Shown here one piece after another: positions 1 to 11,494 of a stretch of DNA of 64,000 nucleotides; within the stretch, counting starts at the first letter, position 1, and the number at the start of each line of letters is the position of its first letter. The DNA is taken from NCBI RefSeq assembly GCF_000012985.1, contig NC_007645.1, positions 2,262,501 to 2,326,500 of the forward strand. Reading direction: 5' to 3'. Under the pieces are notes generated by a model that searched no databases, was not told where the DNA came from, and worked only from the letters and a program-made list of their open reading frames with translations. The DNA is from Hahella chejuensis KCTC 2396 (GTDB lineage Bacteria > Pseudomonadota > Gammaproteobacteria > Pseudomonadales > Oleiphilaceae). The position numbers were made by a program, and so were the translations under genes.

Positions 1-2036
<2,036 letters not shown>

Positions 2037-2150
2037 TAACACCGAAGTAATTTACCGGTATTGATTGAGTATAACTGCTTATCCAAGTTAAAGGTCTTCT
2101 GACCAAGCGCCAACTAGACAAGCTAGAACTAAGACAAAGCTTAACGGTTT

Positions 2151-2266
2151 TGCCTGATGATCATAGCGGACTGGAACCACCTGATCCCATTCCGAACTCA
2201 GAAGTGAAACAGTCCAGCGCCGATGGTAGTGTGGATTCCCATGCAAGAGTAGGTCGTCGTCAGGCT
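2151..2266 (+). rRNA. 5S ribosomal RNA
   Basis: A ~116-nt segment with terminal complementary arms (TGCCTGATG at the start, CGTCAGGC at the end) and the conserved internal stretch CCCATTCCGAACTCAGAAGTG. It lies about 115 bp after the 23S gene in the same direction, the usual 23S-5S order. Ends are estimated from the terminal helix. Confidence 0.95.
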
Positions 2267-2278
2267 CTTAATACGAAG

Positions 2279-2306
2279 AACCCGTCCCCGTGACGGGTTT
2301 TTTTTA
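2279..2306 (+). terminator. Rho-independent terminator of the rRNA operon
   Basis: AACCCGTC and GACGGGTT form an 8-bp stem around a short CCCGT loop, followed by a run of eight T residues, just after the 5S gene. It also separates the rRNA operon from the convergent dnaE2 end at 2375. Confidence 0.93.
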
Positions 2307-2374
2307 TGTCAAAAGAACACCAGCTGTGCTGGATCATCTATCCCCATCCTCCTAAGACAACCTTCCTTCAACGC

Positions 2375-5300
2375 TCAGTGAAAGTCCCTCGAGCGCGATT
2401 CCAGCTCTTCGAGATGCGGCGTCAGGTCTGTCAAGCGATGGGCGAGGACGTGCGCTACCCTTCCTTCCTCGTCCTTATCTAACTCCCCGTATACCATTAG
2501 CAGCCGCGCTTTGACCAGAATATCCATTTGCGCTATCGCTGTTTTTTTCCAGACAAGGATATTGATTGAGCCGGTTTCATCTTCAAGCGTAACAAAGGTG
2601 ACTCCTGTCGAGGTTTTGGGGCGTTGTCTGTTGATGACGACGCCTGCGACATAGGTTTTTAGGCCGGCCTTTTGTTTTAGTAGCTCCACTGCCGTTAAGC
2701 ATTGAGGGGTGAGGTTAGCCTCTCGAAGATAGGCCAAGGGGTGATCATTTAGCACTACGCCCGTACTGGAATGATCTTCGTAAATATTGTCCAAACGGCT
2801 GGGAGGCTCGAAGTCTATGTTTATGTATTCACACTCGGAGAAGAGTTGATAATAATAAAGAAACCCTGAGCATTCCCAGCGCTGCTGGTATCTATTCTCG
2901 CCTAACGAAGCCAATGCGTTGGCTGAGGCAAGAGCTTCAAGGTCTTCTCTGTTTATTTTCGGTAAATGCATTACCTGAACAAGAGAGGTGAATCCTTCAT
3001 CGGTTCTATGCTGAATAATAGAACAGGCAGCTTCTTCTGATAATCCTTTGACGAGTCTGAACCCTAGACGCAAAGCGCCTTCTTTTGTGTTGTCAGAGTG
3101 TGGTTCTAGACGATGCTCCCAGTAACTATTATTTATATCTACGGGTAAGACGATAACGCCATGTCGTTGAGCATCTTGGATTACTTGCCAGGGAGCATAA
3201 AAGCCCATTGGCTGACTGTTTAAGAGAGCGCAGCAAAAAGCAGAAGGGTAATAGTATTTTAGCCAGCCTGAGTGATAAGCCAGCAGCGCAAAACTGGCCG
3301 CGTGAGACTCTGGAAAACCGTATTCCCCAAAGCCTTCTATCTGGCGGCATAAGCGCTGAATATATTCTAGAGGTACACCCTTTTTCAGCAGATTGATTAT
3401 CAGTTTATCCATCAACTTGCCCATATGTCCGCGGCGTTTCCAGCTGGCCATAGAGCGCCTTAGTTCTTCCGCTTCTTCTGAAGTGAAGCCTGCACCGACA
3501 ATGGCTATGGCGATGACTTGTTCCTGAAAGATAGGAACGCCAAAAGTGCGCTTCAGTATAGGTTTGAGTTCAGGTAAAGGAACGTCGTCAGGATCTTCCA
3601 AGTTATGTCGCCTGCGTAGATAAGGGTGAACCATATCTCCATGGATCGGACCAGGCCTCACAATCGCAACCTGCACCACAAGGTCATAGTACTTTTCAGG
3701 TCTGAGGCGGGGAAGCATGTTCATTTGGGCGCGAGACTCCACCTGAAACAGCCCAACAGTGTCGGCCCGCTGCAGCATGTCATAAACTTGGGAGTCTTCT
3801 TCTTTGGGGATGCTTTCCAAAGAAAACGTCTTTCCCGTTATTTCACTGATATATGTTGTACACTTTTTCAGTGCTGTCAGCATGCCCAGCGCCAGTACAT
3901 CGACTTTCATTAAGCCAAGAGACTCAAGGTCGTCTTTATCCCACTGTATAACTGTGCGGTCTTCCATTGCTGCATTTTCTATTGGGACCAGCTCGACCAA
4001 GGGGCCTGCGGATAAAACAAAGCCGCCTACATGTTGAGATAAATGTCTCGGAAAACCTAACAACTCGGGCAGTAACTCTTTAAAACAGGTCAGGATATGA
4101 TTGTCCTGAGAAACCTGAGGGGTGATGACTTCGTCTATCCAATCTTGTCCACGATAACGCCATCCATAGTTAGCGATCACGCTTTCGAGCTGCAGTAAGT
4201 CCACTCCCAGTGCCTTTCCCAAATCCCTTATTGCGCTTTTGGGACGATAAGTGATTACAGTCGCAGCAATAGCGCAACGCTCACGGCCGTAACGTCGATA
4301 GAGATATTGGATAACTTCTTCTCTGCGCGCATTTTCGAAGTCCACATCAATATCAGGTGGTTCATCACGTCCCTTGGATATGAATCGCTCGAAGAGAAGG
4401 CTGGCTCTGGTCGGGTCTACAGCAGTTATACCAAGGCAGTAGCAAACTACGGAGTTTGCGGCTGAGCCTCTTCCCTGACAGAGGATCTGTGATTTTTTCG
4501 CGTAATCCACAATATCGAAAATAGTTAGGAAGTAATATTCATATTGCAACTCACTGATGATATTGAGTTCTTTCTCCAGCGTAGCTAAAACGTTTTCAGG
4601 TATGCCTTGCGGGTAACGGAGATGAGCCCCTTCATAAGTTAAGCGGCGCAGGTAAGCGCTGGGATCGTCTCCTTCTGGAACGACTTCTTTGGGGTACTGG
4701 TAACGAATTTCATTCAACTCAAAGGCGCACTTTGCTGCTATCCTCAGACTCTCTTGTATTGTGAAAGAGGGATAAATCTCGTGGATTTCATTTAAAGGAC
4801 GTAAATAGTTCTCCGCGTTAGGGGCTAGGCGATCTTTTATGGAGTCCACAGATTGATTGAAGCGAATTGCTGTTAGTGCGTCGTGCAGCCGCTTTCGCTC
4901 GGGGGCATGCATCTTGACGCCATTGCTGCTCACAACAGGAAGGTTATAGGCGCTGGATAGTGTTTGTATAAGTTCGCGTTCTGAGTCGTCCTCTTCTGAT
5001 AGGGATAGCTCTAATAGTAGCCATAGGCGGCCAGAGAATATTTTCGTTAACGCTGGAATAAACTCTTGATCACTCTGTTTGGGACGCCAGAGTAAGAGGC
5101 CTTGCTTGATGTTTTCATTAAGCGCGTCAGGTGAAAATTGATAGTCGCCTTTATCTGCTTTTCTCCTGCAGTCGGTAATAAAGCGGCAAAGCTCACCATA
5201 AGCTTTCTTATGAGGCGCCAATACGACAAAGCAATTACCTTCATAATGAAACTCGCTGCCAATGATTAGCTTAAACGCTGAAGCCTCGGGCGCTTCCTGT

Positions 5301-5473
5301 CTTAGTCGCCGTAACTCACGCCACGCTTTGACTGCGCCGGCCACGGAGCATTCGTCTGTGATCGCCAGGCCTTCGTAACCCTGCGCAATAGCTTGCCGCA
5401 CTAGCTCTTCTGGATGAGACGCTCCTTTTAGAAATGAGTAGTTGCTTATGCAATGGAGCTCGACGAAAGACAT
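2375..5473 (-). CDS. dnaE2: Error-prone DNA polymerase III alpha subunit DnaE2 (ImuC)
   Basis: A 1032-residue C-family polymerase that performs translesion synthesis in the SOS mutasome with ImuA and ImuB. It opens with a PHP domain (residues ~1-200, motif VELHCISNYSFLKGASHPEE). The palm shows the catalytic pair in PPDIDVDFEN near residue 373 and the third aspartate in KVDVLALG near 523. An OB-fold lies near 950 (TFVTLEDETGSINILVW). The length (~1030 rather than ~1160) and the upstream imuA-imuB context separate it from the replicative DnaE. It is the last gene of the cassette, starting 15 bp after the imuB stop and presumably translated from the same LexA-controlled transcript. It converges on the rRNA terminator. 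Confidence 0.97.
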   Translation of the reverse strand: MSFVELHCISNYSFLKGASHPEELVRQAIAQGYEGLAITDECSVAGAVKAWRELRRLRQEAPEASAFKLIIGSEFHYEGNCFVVLAPHKKAYGELCRFITDCRRKADKGDYQFSPDALNENIKQGLLLWRPKQSDQEFIPALTKIFSGRLWLLLELSLSEEDDSERELIQTLSSAYNLPVVSSNGVKMHAPERKRLHDALTAIRFNQSVDSIKDRLAPNAENYLRPLNEIHEIYPSFTIQESLRIAAKCAFELNEIRYQYPKEVVPEGDDPSAYLRRLTYEGAHLRYPQGIPENVLATLEKELNIISELQYEYYFLTIFDIVDYAKKSQILCQGRGSAANSVVCYCLGITAVDPTRASLLFERFISKGRDEPPDIDVDFENARREEVIQYLYRRYGRERCAIAATVITYRPKSAIRDLGKALGVDLLQLESVIANYGWRYRGQDWIDEVITPQVSQDNHILTCFKELLPELLGFPRHLSQHVGGFVLSAGPLVELVPIENAAMEDRTVIQWDKDDLESLGLMKVDVLALGMLTALKKCTTYISEITGKTFSLESIPKEEDSQVYDMLQRADTVGLFQVESRAQMNMLPRLRPEKYYDLVVQVAIVRPGPIHGDMVHPYLRRRHNLEDPDDVPLPELKPILKRTFGVPIFQEQVIAIAIVGAGFTSEEAEELRRSMASWKRRGHMGKLMDKLIINLLKKGVPLEYIQRLCRQIEGFGEYGFPESHAASFALLAYHSGWLKYYYPSAFCCALLNSQPMGFYAPWQVIQDAQRHGVIVLPVDINNSYWEHRLEPHSDNTKEGALRLGFRLVKGLSEEAACSIIQHRTDEGFTSLVQVMHLPKINREDLEALASANALASLGENRYQQRWECSGFLYYYQLFSECEYINIDFEPPSRLDNIYEDHSSTGVVLNDHPLAYLREANLTPQCLTAVELLKQKAGLKTYVAGVVINRQRPKTSTGVTFVTLEDETGSINILVWKKTAIAQMDILVKARLLMVYGELDKDEEGRVAHVLAHRLTDLTPHLEELESRSRDFH

Positions 5474-5488
5474 AAAGTAACAGCTGAA

Positions 5489-6895
5489 TCAGGAGAAAAA
5501 TCCATGACGGAACCACTGTTTCTCGGGGGTATGGAAAATCCAGTGCAAATTGTTGGTCGGGGTGGCTGCAACATAGTAGTCCCGTTTTATGGCATCTTTA
5601 TCCCACCAACCCGAATCTATGCGTAGAGGGCCATAGAGCAGCCTATAGAACTCAATATCGACAGGAGATGCCGAAGGCAGTAGCCAAAGCGGTTGTGGCG
5701 AGGCTTGGGAGAGTGGATATTTTACAAGCGCGGGCAGGGGCGTTTGTTGGGTTCTCAGTTCTGGTCTATGGTCTGTGGTTAGGTTAAGAAAGTGCACGCG
5801 ATCGGAGCCTAGTCGTGCAGTCAATCGGTTGAGTAGGCGCGTTTTTTCCGCAGCGATATTCTCGTTGAAATGCGCGAACAAGTACTCTGATTGCTGCGGC
5901 GCGGCTTCAAAATGGGAGGCGAAAAGCTCAATCATTATAACCGGCGCGGTCAGCTCTATTCTTTCCAGGCTCTTATTCAGTATGTATAACCACGATTCGG
6001 GCCGGTTATCTCCCTGTGCGAGTCTGATGTTTTCCTGGGTCGGAGTTTGATGGCGATGAATAAGGCGAACTTCCAATGACTGACAGGTCAGGCAGCGTTC
6101 CTGTAAAAAAAGGCAGAACTCTTTAACGACTTTGGCCAAGTAAAAGAGTAAAGGCTGTAGGCTTTCAAATTCCTGCTCCAGATCCAGCCGCTTTTTGAAA
6201 TGTCTTGGCGGAGAAAAAGGCGAAGGTCGCCAAGGTTTGCGGCCAAGCGCGTGATCGAGATACAAGGCGAGGTCCACATCGATTCGATACGCCAGATCGC
6301 AGCTTGGAAGTTTGGCGATATCATAGATGCTTTTTAGGCCCACCTTGCGCAGTTTATATTCAATCCGGCTCTCCAGATTCAAGCGATCTAATTTCAGGCG
6401 TTTAAGCGTTCGCCAAAAACTCTCAGCGTTAACGTCTCTTTCTATGCCGGAGCGTGCAAGGAGGTGTGCTGCTTTGGGATGAGGGGCTGTTGCGCTCAGT
6501 ACTGTAATCTTAAAAGTTGAAAAAGCCTGTTGAATGGCCTGACGCAATTGTGAGGGATTGGTATACAGGCGTTTCATTGAGGCGACTTCCAAGTACAAAC
6601 CATCAGGCTCGTCGAGGCTTATCCAAGATGAAAAGCGACTCGCGACCTGCGCTGTTCGATGGATTGCTTGAGTTTGCTTGTACGATTTAATGCGGAGAAC
6701 CCGCAAGGCGGGGCATAGGCAGAATGCTGTGTTTAAGAGCATCCCAGAGTCCACGCCTGAGCGTGACGCACTTGTGTTTGCATCCACAATGACGGAACCT
6801 CCTTCTTGAATCAGGGCGATGGGAGTGGCTTCCCCGAAGTCAGGACTCCAAGTTTCTGCGTACAGATGTGGGAAGTAGAGATATAACCATCGCAT
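5489..6895 (-). CDS. imuB: ImuB, Y-family polymerase-like mutasome scaffold
   Basis: A 468-residue Y-family homologue. In known systems ImuB has lost polymerase activity and bridges the beta clamp, ImuA and DnaE2. The N-terminus reads RWLYLYFPHLYAETWSPDFG: where active Y-family enzymes carry the first metal-binding aspartate, this protein has a tyrosine/phenylalanine stretch, which fits a catalytically dead member. The second motif region is SLDEPDGLYLEVA, near residue 95. Helix-hairpin-helix and little-finger-like regions follow. It lies between imuA (22 bp upstream) and dnaE2 (15 bp downstream) on one strand. A clamp-binding motif is expected in the C-terminal third but I could not assign one with certainty. 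Confidence 0.94.
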   Translation of the reverse strand: MRWLYLYFPHLYAETWSPDFGEATPIALIQEGGSVIVDANTSASRSGVDSGMLLNTAFCLCPALRVLRIKSYKQTQAIHRTAQVASRFSSWISLDEPDGLYLEVASMKRLYTNPSQLRQAIQQAFSTFKITVLSATAPHPKAAHLLARSGIERDVNAESFWRTLKRLKLDRLNLESRIEYKLRKVGLKSIYDIAKLPSCDLAYRIDVDLALYLDHALGRKPWRPSPFSPPRHFKKRLDLEQEFESLQPLLFYLAKVVKEFCLFLQERCLTCQSLEVRLIHRHQTPTQENIRLAQGDNRPESWLYILNKSLERIELTAPVIMIELFASHFEAAPQQSEYLFAHFNENIAAEKTRLLNRLTARLGSDRVHFLNLTTDHRPELRTQQTPLPALVKYPLSQASPQPLWLLPSASPVDIEFYRLLYGPLRIDSGWWDKDAIKRDYYVAATPTNNLHWIFHTPEKQWFRHGFFS

Positions 6896-6917
6896 AAGGG
6901 ACGTGCCGCCTTTGAAC

Positions 6918-7610
6918 TTACCTGACTATTTTCCTATGAGCGTCGCTTTCCGCCGCAGAGGGAAATGGGGGCCGAATTAAAAAAGAGAGCGGATGCGGCG
7001 GATTTATGGCTACTTTGGCTGCTGCCCACCCTCTGCGTTGTTTTTGGATCTCTACGCATAAGCCTCCTTGGGGGAGCATCTTTAAACAAGCTCTCAGTGA
7101 GCTGGGTGAGTTCGCGTACTGTCTATCCTGAAACAAGAAGCACGGCTTTTGCTGTTGGGTCGCAATAATCTGTAGCCGACGTACGTGTTCTGGCCGCATG
7201 CTTTCCGGCCACGCCAGGACCGCGGATGAGGATGAGCTTTTCAGGCTTTCTTCGATTGACCAGAGTAAATCCCTGCGAGACTGAGGCTGAATTATCAAGT
7301 TGTTGTAGAGACTCAAGCCGCCATTAATTAAAGCAGGAGCATATAGAGGGTAAGGCGGCGCCACCCACAGTATCCACTGGTCTTGATGGCTTAATGGAGC
7401 CAAAGCTGGAAATAAAAGGCTGACTTCTCCCATACCTAGAGACCTGTATTCTATTTCAGTTACGCCATCCGCTGGCCATCCACCATCCGCCAATGCCTGA
7501 TTCAAAGAGGGAAAGCCGGTGTCCAGTCCTTTTATGGGGACTGAAGAGAAATGCTTTCCCCGCCATACTTGGCCGCGATTAATGGCTTGCTCTAGCACTG
7601 ATTTGCTCAT
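6918..7610 (-). CDS. imuA: ImuA, RecA-fold SOS mutagenesis protein
   Basis: A 230-residue first gene of the imuA-imuB-dnaE2 cassette. ImuA is a RecA/SulA-related accessory protein needed with ImuB for DnaE2-dependent mutagenesis. The LNQALADGGWPADGVTEIEY segment near the N-terminus is typical of the family. A longer reading to 7670 is open, but it would place the LexA box and promoter inside the coding region. The internal ATG at 7610 (MSKSVLEQAINRGQVW) matches the family N-terminus and sits 30 bp after the LexA box. The Shine-Dalgarno before it is weak. The C-terminus is rich in basic and proline residues. Confidence 0.9.
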   Translation of the reverse strand: MSKSVLEQAINRGQVWRGKHFSSVPIKGLDTGFPSLNQALADGGWPADGVTEIEYRSLGMGEVSLLFPALAPLSHQDQWILWVAPPYPLYAPALINGGLSLYNNLIIQPQSRRDLLWSIEESLKSSSSSAVLAWPESMRPEHVRRLQIIATQQQKPCFLFQDRQYANSPSSLRACLKMLPQGGLCVEIQKQRRGWAAAKVAINPPHPLSFLIRPPFPSAAESDAHRKIVR

Positions 7611-7640
7611 TGCCCGAATAGGATTTAGTTGAAATAAAAA

Positions 7641-7670
7641 TACTGTATATAAAATCAGTATTTTTGTCAA
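7641..7670 (-). promoter_or_regulatory. LexA box overlapping the imuA promoter
   Basis: TACTGTATATAAAATCAGTA at 7641-7660 has the CTG-N10-CAG core and flanking TA/TA of the enterobacterial-type LexA operator. Read on the minus strand, a TTGACA -35 element lies at 7665-7670 and a TATACA -10-like element at 7644-7649 with a 15-bp spacer, so LexA would block RNA polymerase directly. This predicts DNA-damage induction of the whole imuA-imuB-dnaE2 operon. Confidence 0.9.
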
Positions 7671-7784
7671 AAATAGACAATTCCTACTCTTTTTTCGTTC
7701 ACGGATATTCCGCTATGCTTCCAATCGGTCCTGCTGCAAGTAGGCGGTTGTAGGAAAAGCGAAACATGTAACGACGAGGAATTC

Positions 7785-8273
7785 ATGGAAATAAGAGAGG
7801 CGTTAGAAGCGGATTTTGAGCAGATTTGGCGGATATTTCACTCTGTGGTTGTCGCGGGAGAAACTTATGCTTACGCCCCTGACACAAGTAAAGAAGAGGC
7901 CTATGAATTATGGTTGCGACAGCCGCAGAAAACCTATGTCGCGGTTGAAGGCGATACGGTCTTGGGAACTTATTACCTGAAGCAAAATCAATTGGGTTTG
8001 GGCTCTCATGTCAGCAACTGTGGCTACATGGTTGCGGAGTCTGCTCGCGGTAAAGGCGTGGCCGCAGCATTATGCGAACATTCGCAAGCCATGGCGAAGC
8101 GCTATGGATATAAAGCCATGCAGTATAACTTCGTGGTCTCCACCAATGAGGTAGCGGTTAATCTCTGGAAAAAGCTGGGGTACGAGATTGCTGGCCGTCT
8201 TCCGAAAGCATTTCGTCACTCCAAGCTCGGGCTGGTGGATGCTCTAGTGATGTATAAGTGGTTAGGAGATTAG
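7785..8273 (+). CDS. GNAT-family N-acetyltransferase
   Basis: A 162-residue single-domain GCN5-related acetyltransferase. The acetyl-CoA pyrophosphate-binding motif is ARGKGVAAALCEHS near residue 90, and the C-terminal NEVAVNLWKKLGYEIAG stretch is the usual motif-B end of the fold. A good GAGGAA ribosome-binding site precedes the ATG. It is divergent from imuA and convergent with the M16 protease gene, so it is probably a single-gene unit. The substrate cannot be read from sequence; relatives include antibiotic- and amino-acid-modifying enzymes. Confidence 0.85.
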   Translation: MEIREALEADFEQIWRIFHSVVVAGETYAYAPDTSKEEAYELWLRQPQKTYVAVEGDTVLGTYYLKQNQLGLGSHVSNCGYMVAESARGKGVAAALCEHSQAMAKRYGYKAMQYNFVVSTNEVAVNLWKKLGYEIAGRLPKAFRHSKLGLVDALVMYKWLGD

Positions 8274-8324
8274 CTGCTGTCCGAGGAAAGGCCACAGGTG
8301 TTGAGTCCTATGGCCTCACCGAGG

Positions 8325-11231
8325 TTATTGCTTGCTAAGCATTAGCTCAACGCTTTCGGACTGTGGAGTTTCCAAGACCCACTTTTGATTAGAGTTTTGA
8401 AATTTCTCAAGCGAGCGTAACTTTGTGCTGGAGACTTGGGACTTCCAGTGGGTGTCGATACTGTGAGCGTCGCCTTCTACAAGAATGGATAGCAAGCGAC
8501 TTTCTGAACTTGTAAAGCGTTGTCCATACCAGTTTATGAAGTTGTCCCTGCTGATGCTTTCCACCGCATCGGCCATACGCTTGGAAGCGTCAAAGTGCAA
8601 ACTACCGTTCTTGATTTCTTTCCAGTATCCGTAAGCTTTATTTTCCAGTTCTTTGTCTGCATTTAGCTCTGCAACCAGCGTATTTTTAAAGACGCTGAAA
8701 TCTTTTTCCTGTATGTCCTTAAGTATATCGAAGAAGCCTTTTATAAAACTCAGCGTTTCCAGTTCCAGCTTGTCTGGGCCAGACACAGGTGATTGCATTT
8801 TAAATTTCATGCCGGGAATATGAAGATAGTTATTTGATGTTGCGTGAACGACGTATCCAAGCTGTTTTTCTGTTCGAAGCTCTTTAAAAAAGGACTCAGA
8901 TAGCATTTTCTCTAATAATTTGAAATGGGCGCGTTCCTCGTAGCTTGCAGAGCTTCCTTGTACATAGACAAGTGAGACGGAGTCTGTAAATATGGACTCC
9001 TCGAATAACCGAGTGACGCCTTTTGGAATACGCGTCACGTATTCCTTTATTCTCGGTGTGCTTTTTTTATTGACGATTGCGTCGGCCACCATCTTATTCC
9101 ATGCTTCTGCTTGCGCCTGCTCAATATTGCCGTAAGCTAGCGAAGTAACGTGCAAACTATTCTTAAAGTCCTCTAGAAGATTGATCATTCTCGAATAGGA
9201 TGCGCCTTGCATGCCCTTTCCTAGATCAGAGCGGCTATAACTAGGGCTGTAGAGAATATTGTCTGCTGTTTCTTGCGCAACGGTTAATGGGTGGGTTTCC
9301 TCAGTATACTTATTTAAAAACTCCATCCATCCATATCTGTACCCTTCATAACGGCGTTCTTTAACCCTAAAAGTCTTTATTTCCTCCAAAATTTGCGAGA
9401 GCAGAAGCTCTATGCTTTCAGGATAGCCATGGAAGTGGAGGGCGATGCCATTTTTTTGTCGCTCAATATCTAAAGTGGTATTTACTTCTTCTGCAATAAG
9501 CATTTGATGCTCAAATTTCTTTCTCAGCAGGCTCCAAAAAAGCTGTGTAAGCGCTGCACTTCTCTGGTCTTTGTCCATTTCTGGGGAGCGCAATGATACA
9601 AAATAATAAGCCAACGGGCTGCCGGCCTCAGTATTCTTACCATACCAGGCCTTAATATTCTGGTGGGTGTTTAACAGCTCAGGAGTGGCGGCTATATCGC
9701 CGCCTGCGATTTGCACTTTTCCTTTAGGTAAAAACGGGTTTGCGGGTGGAAGAGCCATGTAATAGCTTTCCTTCGGTAAATAATGCTTTTGCTCTGAAGG
9801 AGAAAGCATGCTTACAGAATATGGTGTGCTGAACCATTTAGACTCTCTAGATAGAACGAAATCGGGATGAGTGACAATCGCCATCATATTATCAGGGCGA
9901 ATGGCTTCAAGAATCTTCTGGTAGAGAGCGGGATTAAATTCTTCTGCGACATACCCTTTGGCCAGCGCGTAGCTTGGGCCATAAAGGTTCAAGTTATGAG
10001 CTGTATTAGCGATACTGAGGTCGTCAAAGTAACACCATTGTAGCCCTCTGGTCTTTTGAAACTCATTAAACCTCCACTCTTCTAGCGGTGCTTTTTTCAG
10101 GATGTCGACATAAGCCATTAAGCGTCTGATAACGTCCCAGTACTGCTCGCCGCCTTTATAGTGCAGGTTTACATATACTTCAATCCGTGAAGCGCCTGGA
10201 TCGTCTGTATTGAACCTGACGCTTACCCCTTTAGCATAACTGTAGCCTCTCAGGTTGCTGGATAAAGTCTGGGGCACTTGCTGCTCAAGTAAATAGCGAA
10301 TGAACTCTTCTGGCGCAGCTTTGTATTCTTCCCGAATATCAGAAATAGGGAAGTAAAGAATCATGTACCTTTCCAGGTCGTTGAATTTGGTTTTCACCAA
10401 AGAGGGGATTCTATTCAGCCTGAGAGGCTCTTGGTTTGCTCGGGGGGCCGCCTGACGTACAGGCAGTCGCTTAAACTTTTCTTTGACCAGTGACTCCAGA
10501 ACTTCGTTGGATTGAGGGGCGCTAATGACCAGAGACATTTTTTCGGCGCTATAGTGTGTCGTCCACCAGGCTCTCACTCGATTGGCAAGCTCTTGATCGT
10601 TGAAGGCCTCAAAAGATTTTGCATTGCCCATTCCAAAACGCGTAATTGGGTGGTTAGTGGCGAATGCTTCAGAAGCGGCATCAGTCAAACGCCAATACAC
10701 CATGTCCTTTCTATACTGGTACTCTGCTTGAATTGCGTTTCTTTCCCTTCCTACATATGTTGAGTCCAACCTGGGAGCGGACATTGCGTCGGCGAATAGG
10801 TCCAAAGCGCCTTCCAAGTGCTTGGGCTCGACATCAAAGTGGTAATTAGTGGCGTTGTAATCCGTGGTGGCGTTGGTTGAGCCGCCATGCTGCGCCAGAT
10901 AGGTCTGTAAGCCGTCGGCATCAGGGTACTTCTCTGAGCCTAGAAAAAGCATATGCTCCAGAAAGTGAGCCATACCCAGTATGTCTTGAGGGTCTTGTTG
11001 AGTTCCGACAGAAGCCTCTAGGGCAATTCTGGCTTTGTTTAACGATGAGTCTGAAATTGTCAATACTTTCAACCCATTATCGAGCTGAAGGTAAGAATAT
11101 TGCTTTGATTGTTCACAATCCTTGGGAAGCAATGGGTTAATTTCTTCAGCGTAAGCGTTAACAGATAAAGTCAAAGCGAAGGCTGCGTAAATGACGTGTG
11201 TAATACAGCGAAAAAACACTAAAAACTCCAA
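8325..11231 (-). CDS. Periplasmic M16 (insulinase/pitrilysin) metalloprotease
   Basis: A 968-residue zinc protease close in length to E. coli protease III (PtrA, 962). It starts with a hydrophobic leader (IYAAFALTLSVNAYAEE) and an AYA cleavage-like site, so it should be exported to the periplasm. The inverted zinc motif HxxEH is seen in AHFLEHMLFLGSEKYP near residue 88, followed by the downstream glutamate region. The rest corresponds to the two inactive M16 repeats that close the cage around small peptides. It is a single gene, convergent with the 162-residue acetyltransferase and divergent from the one at 11495. The 263-bp upstream gap shows no recognisable operator. Confidence 0.92.
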   Translation of the reverse strand: MEFLVFFRCITHVIYAAFALTLSVNAYAEEINPLLPKDCEQSKQYSYLQLDNGLKVLTISDSSLNKARIALEASVGTQQDPQDILGMAHFLEHMLFLGSEKYPDADGLQTYLAQHGGSTNATTDYNATNYHFDVEPKHLEGALDLFADAMSAPRLDSTYVGRERNAIQAEYQYRKDMVYWRLTDAASEAFATNHPITRFGMGNAKSFEAFNDQELANRVRAWWTTHYSAEKMSLVISAPQSNEVLESLVKEKFKRLPVRQAAPRANQEPLRLNRIPSLVKTKFNDLERYMILYFPISDIREEYKAAPEEFIRYLLEQQVPQTLSSNLRGYSYAKGVSVRFNTDDPGASRIEVYVNLHYKGGEQYWDVIRRLMAYVDILKKAPLEEWRFNEFQKTRGLQWCYFDDLSIANTAHNLNLYGPSYALAKGYVAEEFNPALYQKILEAIRPDNMMAIVTHPDFVLSRESKWFSTPYSVSMLSPSEQKHYLPKESYYMALPPANPFLPKGKVQIAGGDIAATPELLNTHQNIKAWYGKNTEAGSPLAYYFVSLRSPEMDKDQRSAALTQLFWSLLRKKFEHQMLIAEEVNTTLDIERQKNGIALHFHGYPESIELLLSQILEEIKTFRVKERRYEGYRYGWMEFLNKYTEETHPLTVAQETADNILYSPSYSRSDLGKGMQGASYSRMINLLEDFKNSLHVTSLAYGNIEQAQAEAWNKMVADAIVNKKSTPRIKEYVTRIPKGVTRLFEESIFTDSVSLVYVQGSSASYEERAHFKLLEKMLSESFFKELRTEKQLGYVVHATSNNYLHIPGMKFKMQSPVSGPDKLELETLSFIKGFFDILKDIQEKDFSVFKNTLVAELNADKELENKAYGYWKEIKNGSLHFDASKRMADAVESISRDNFINWYGQRFTSSESRLLSILVEGDAHSIDTHWKSQVSSTKLRSLEKFQNSNQKWVLETPQSESVELMLSKQ

Positions 11232-11494
11232 TGATCAGACTAATCTGGTTGGGGGAATTACTATTTATCAGGGGGTATGGGGCTACTGCATTGATGGGAA
11301 TGCTACGACAGGGATGATTCCGTTCGATGGAGCTCCAACATACTACTGGTTAAGCTAGCGCGATAGTTTATAAGCTTTCGCTCAAAATATTAACTAAATT
11401 TTAGAAACGAAGTGTAGACGCATAGTAACTTCAGCCTGCTGAGTAGAAATTACCATCGCCCAGCAATTTGAGCAGACGTAATAAAGGAGTTCCC

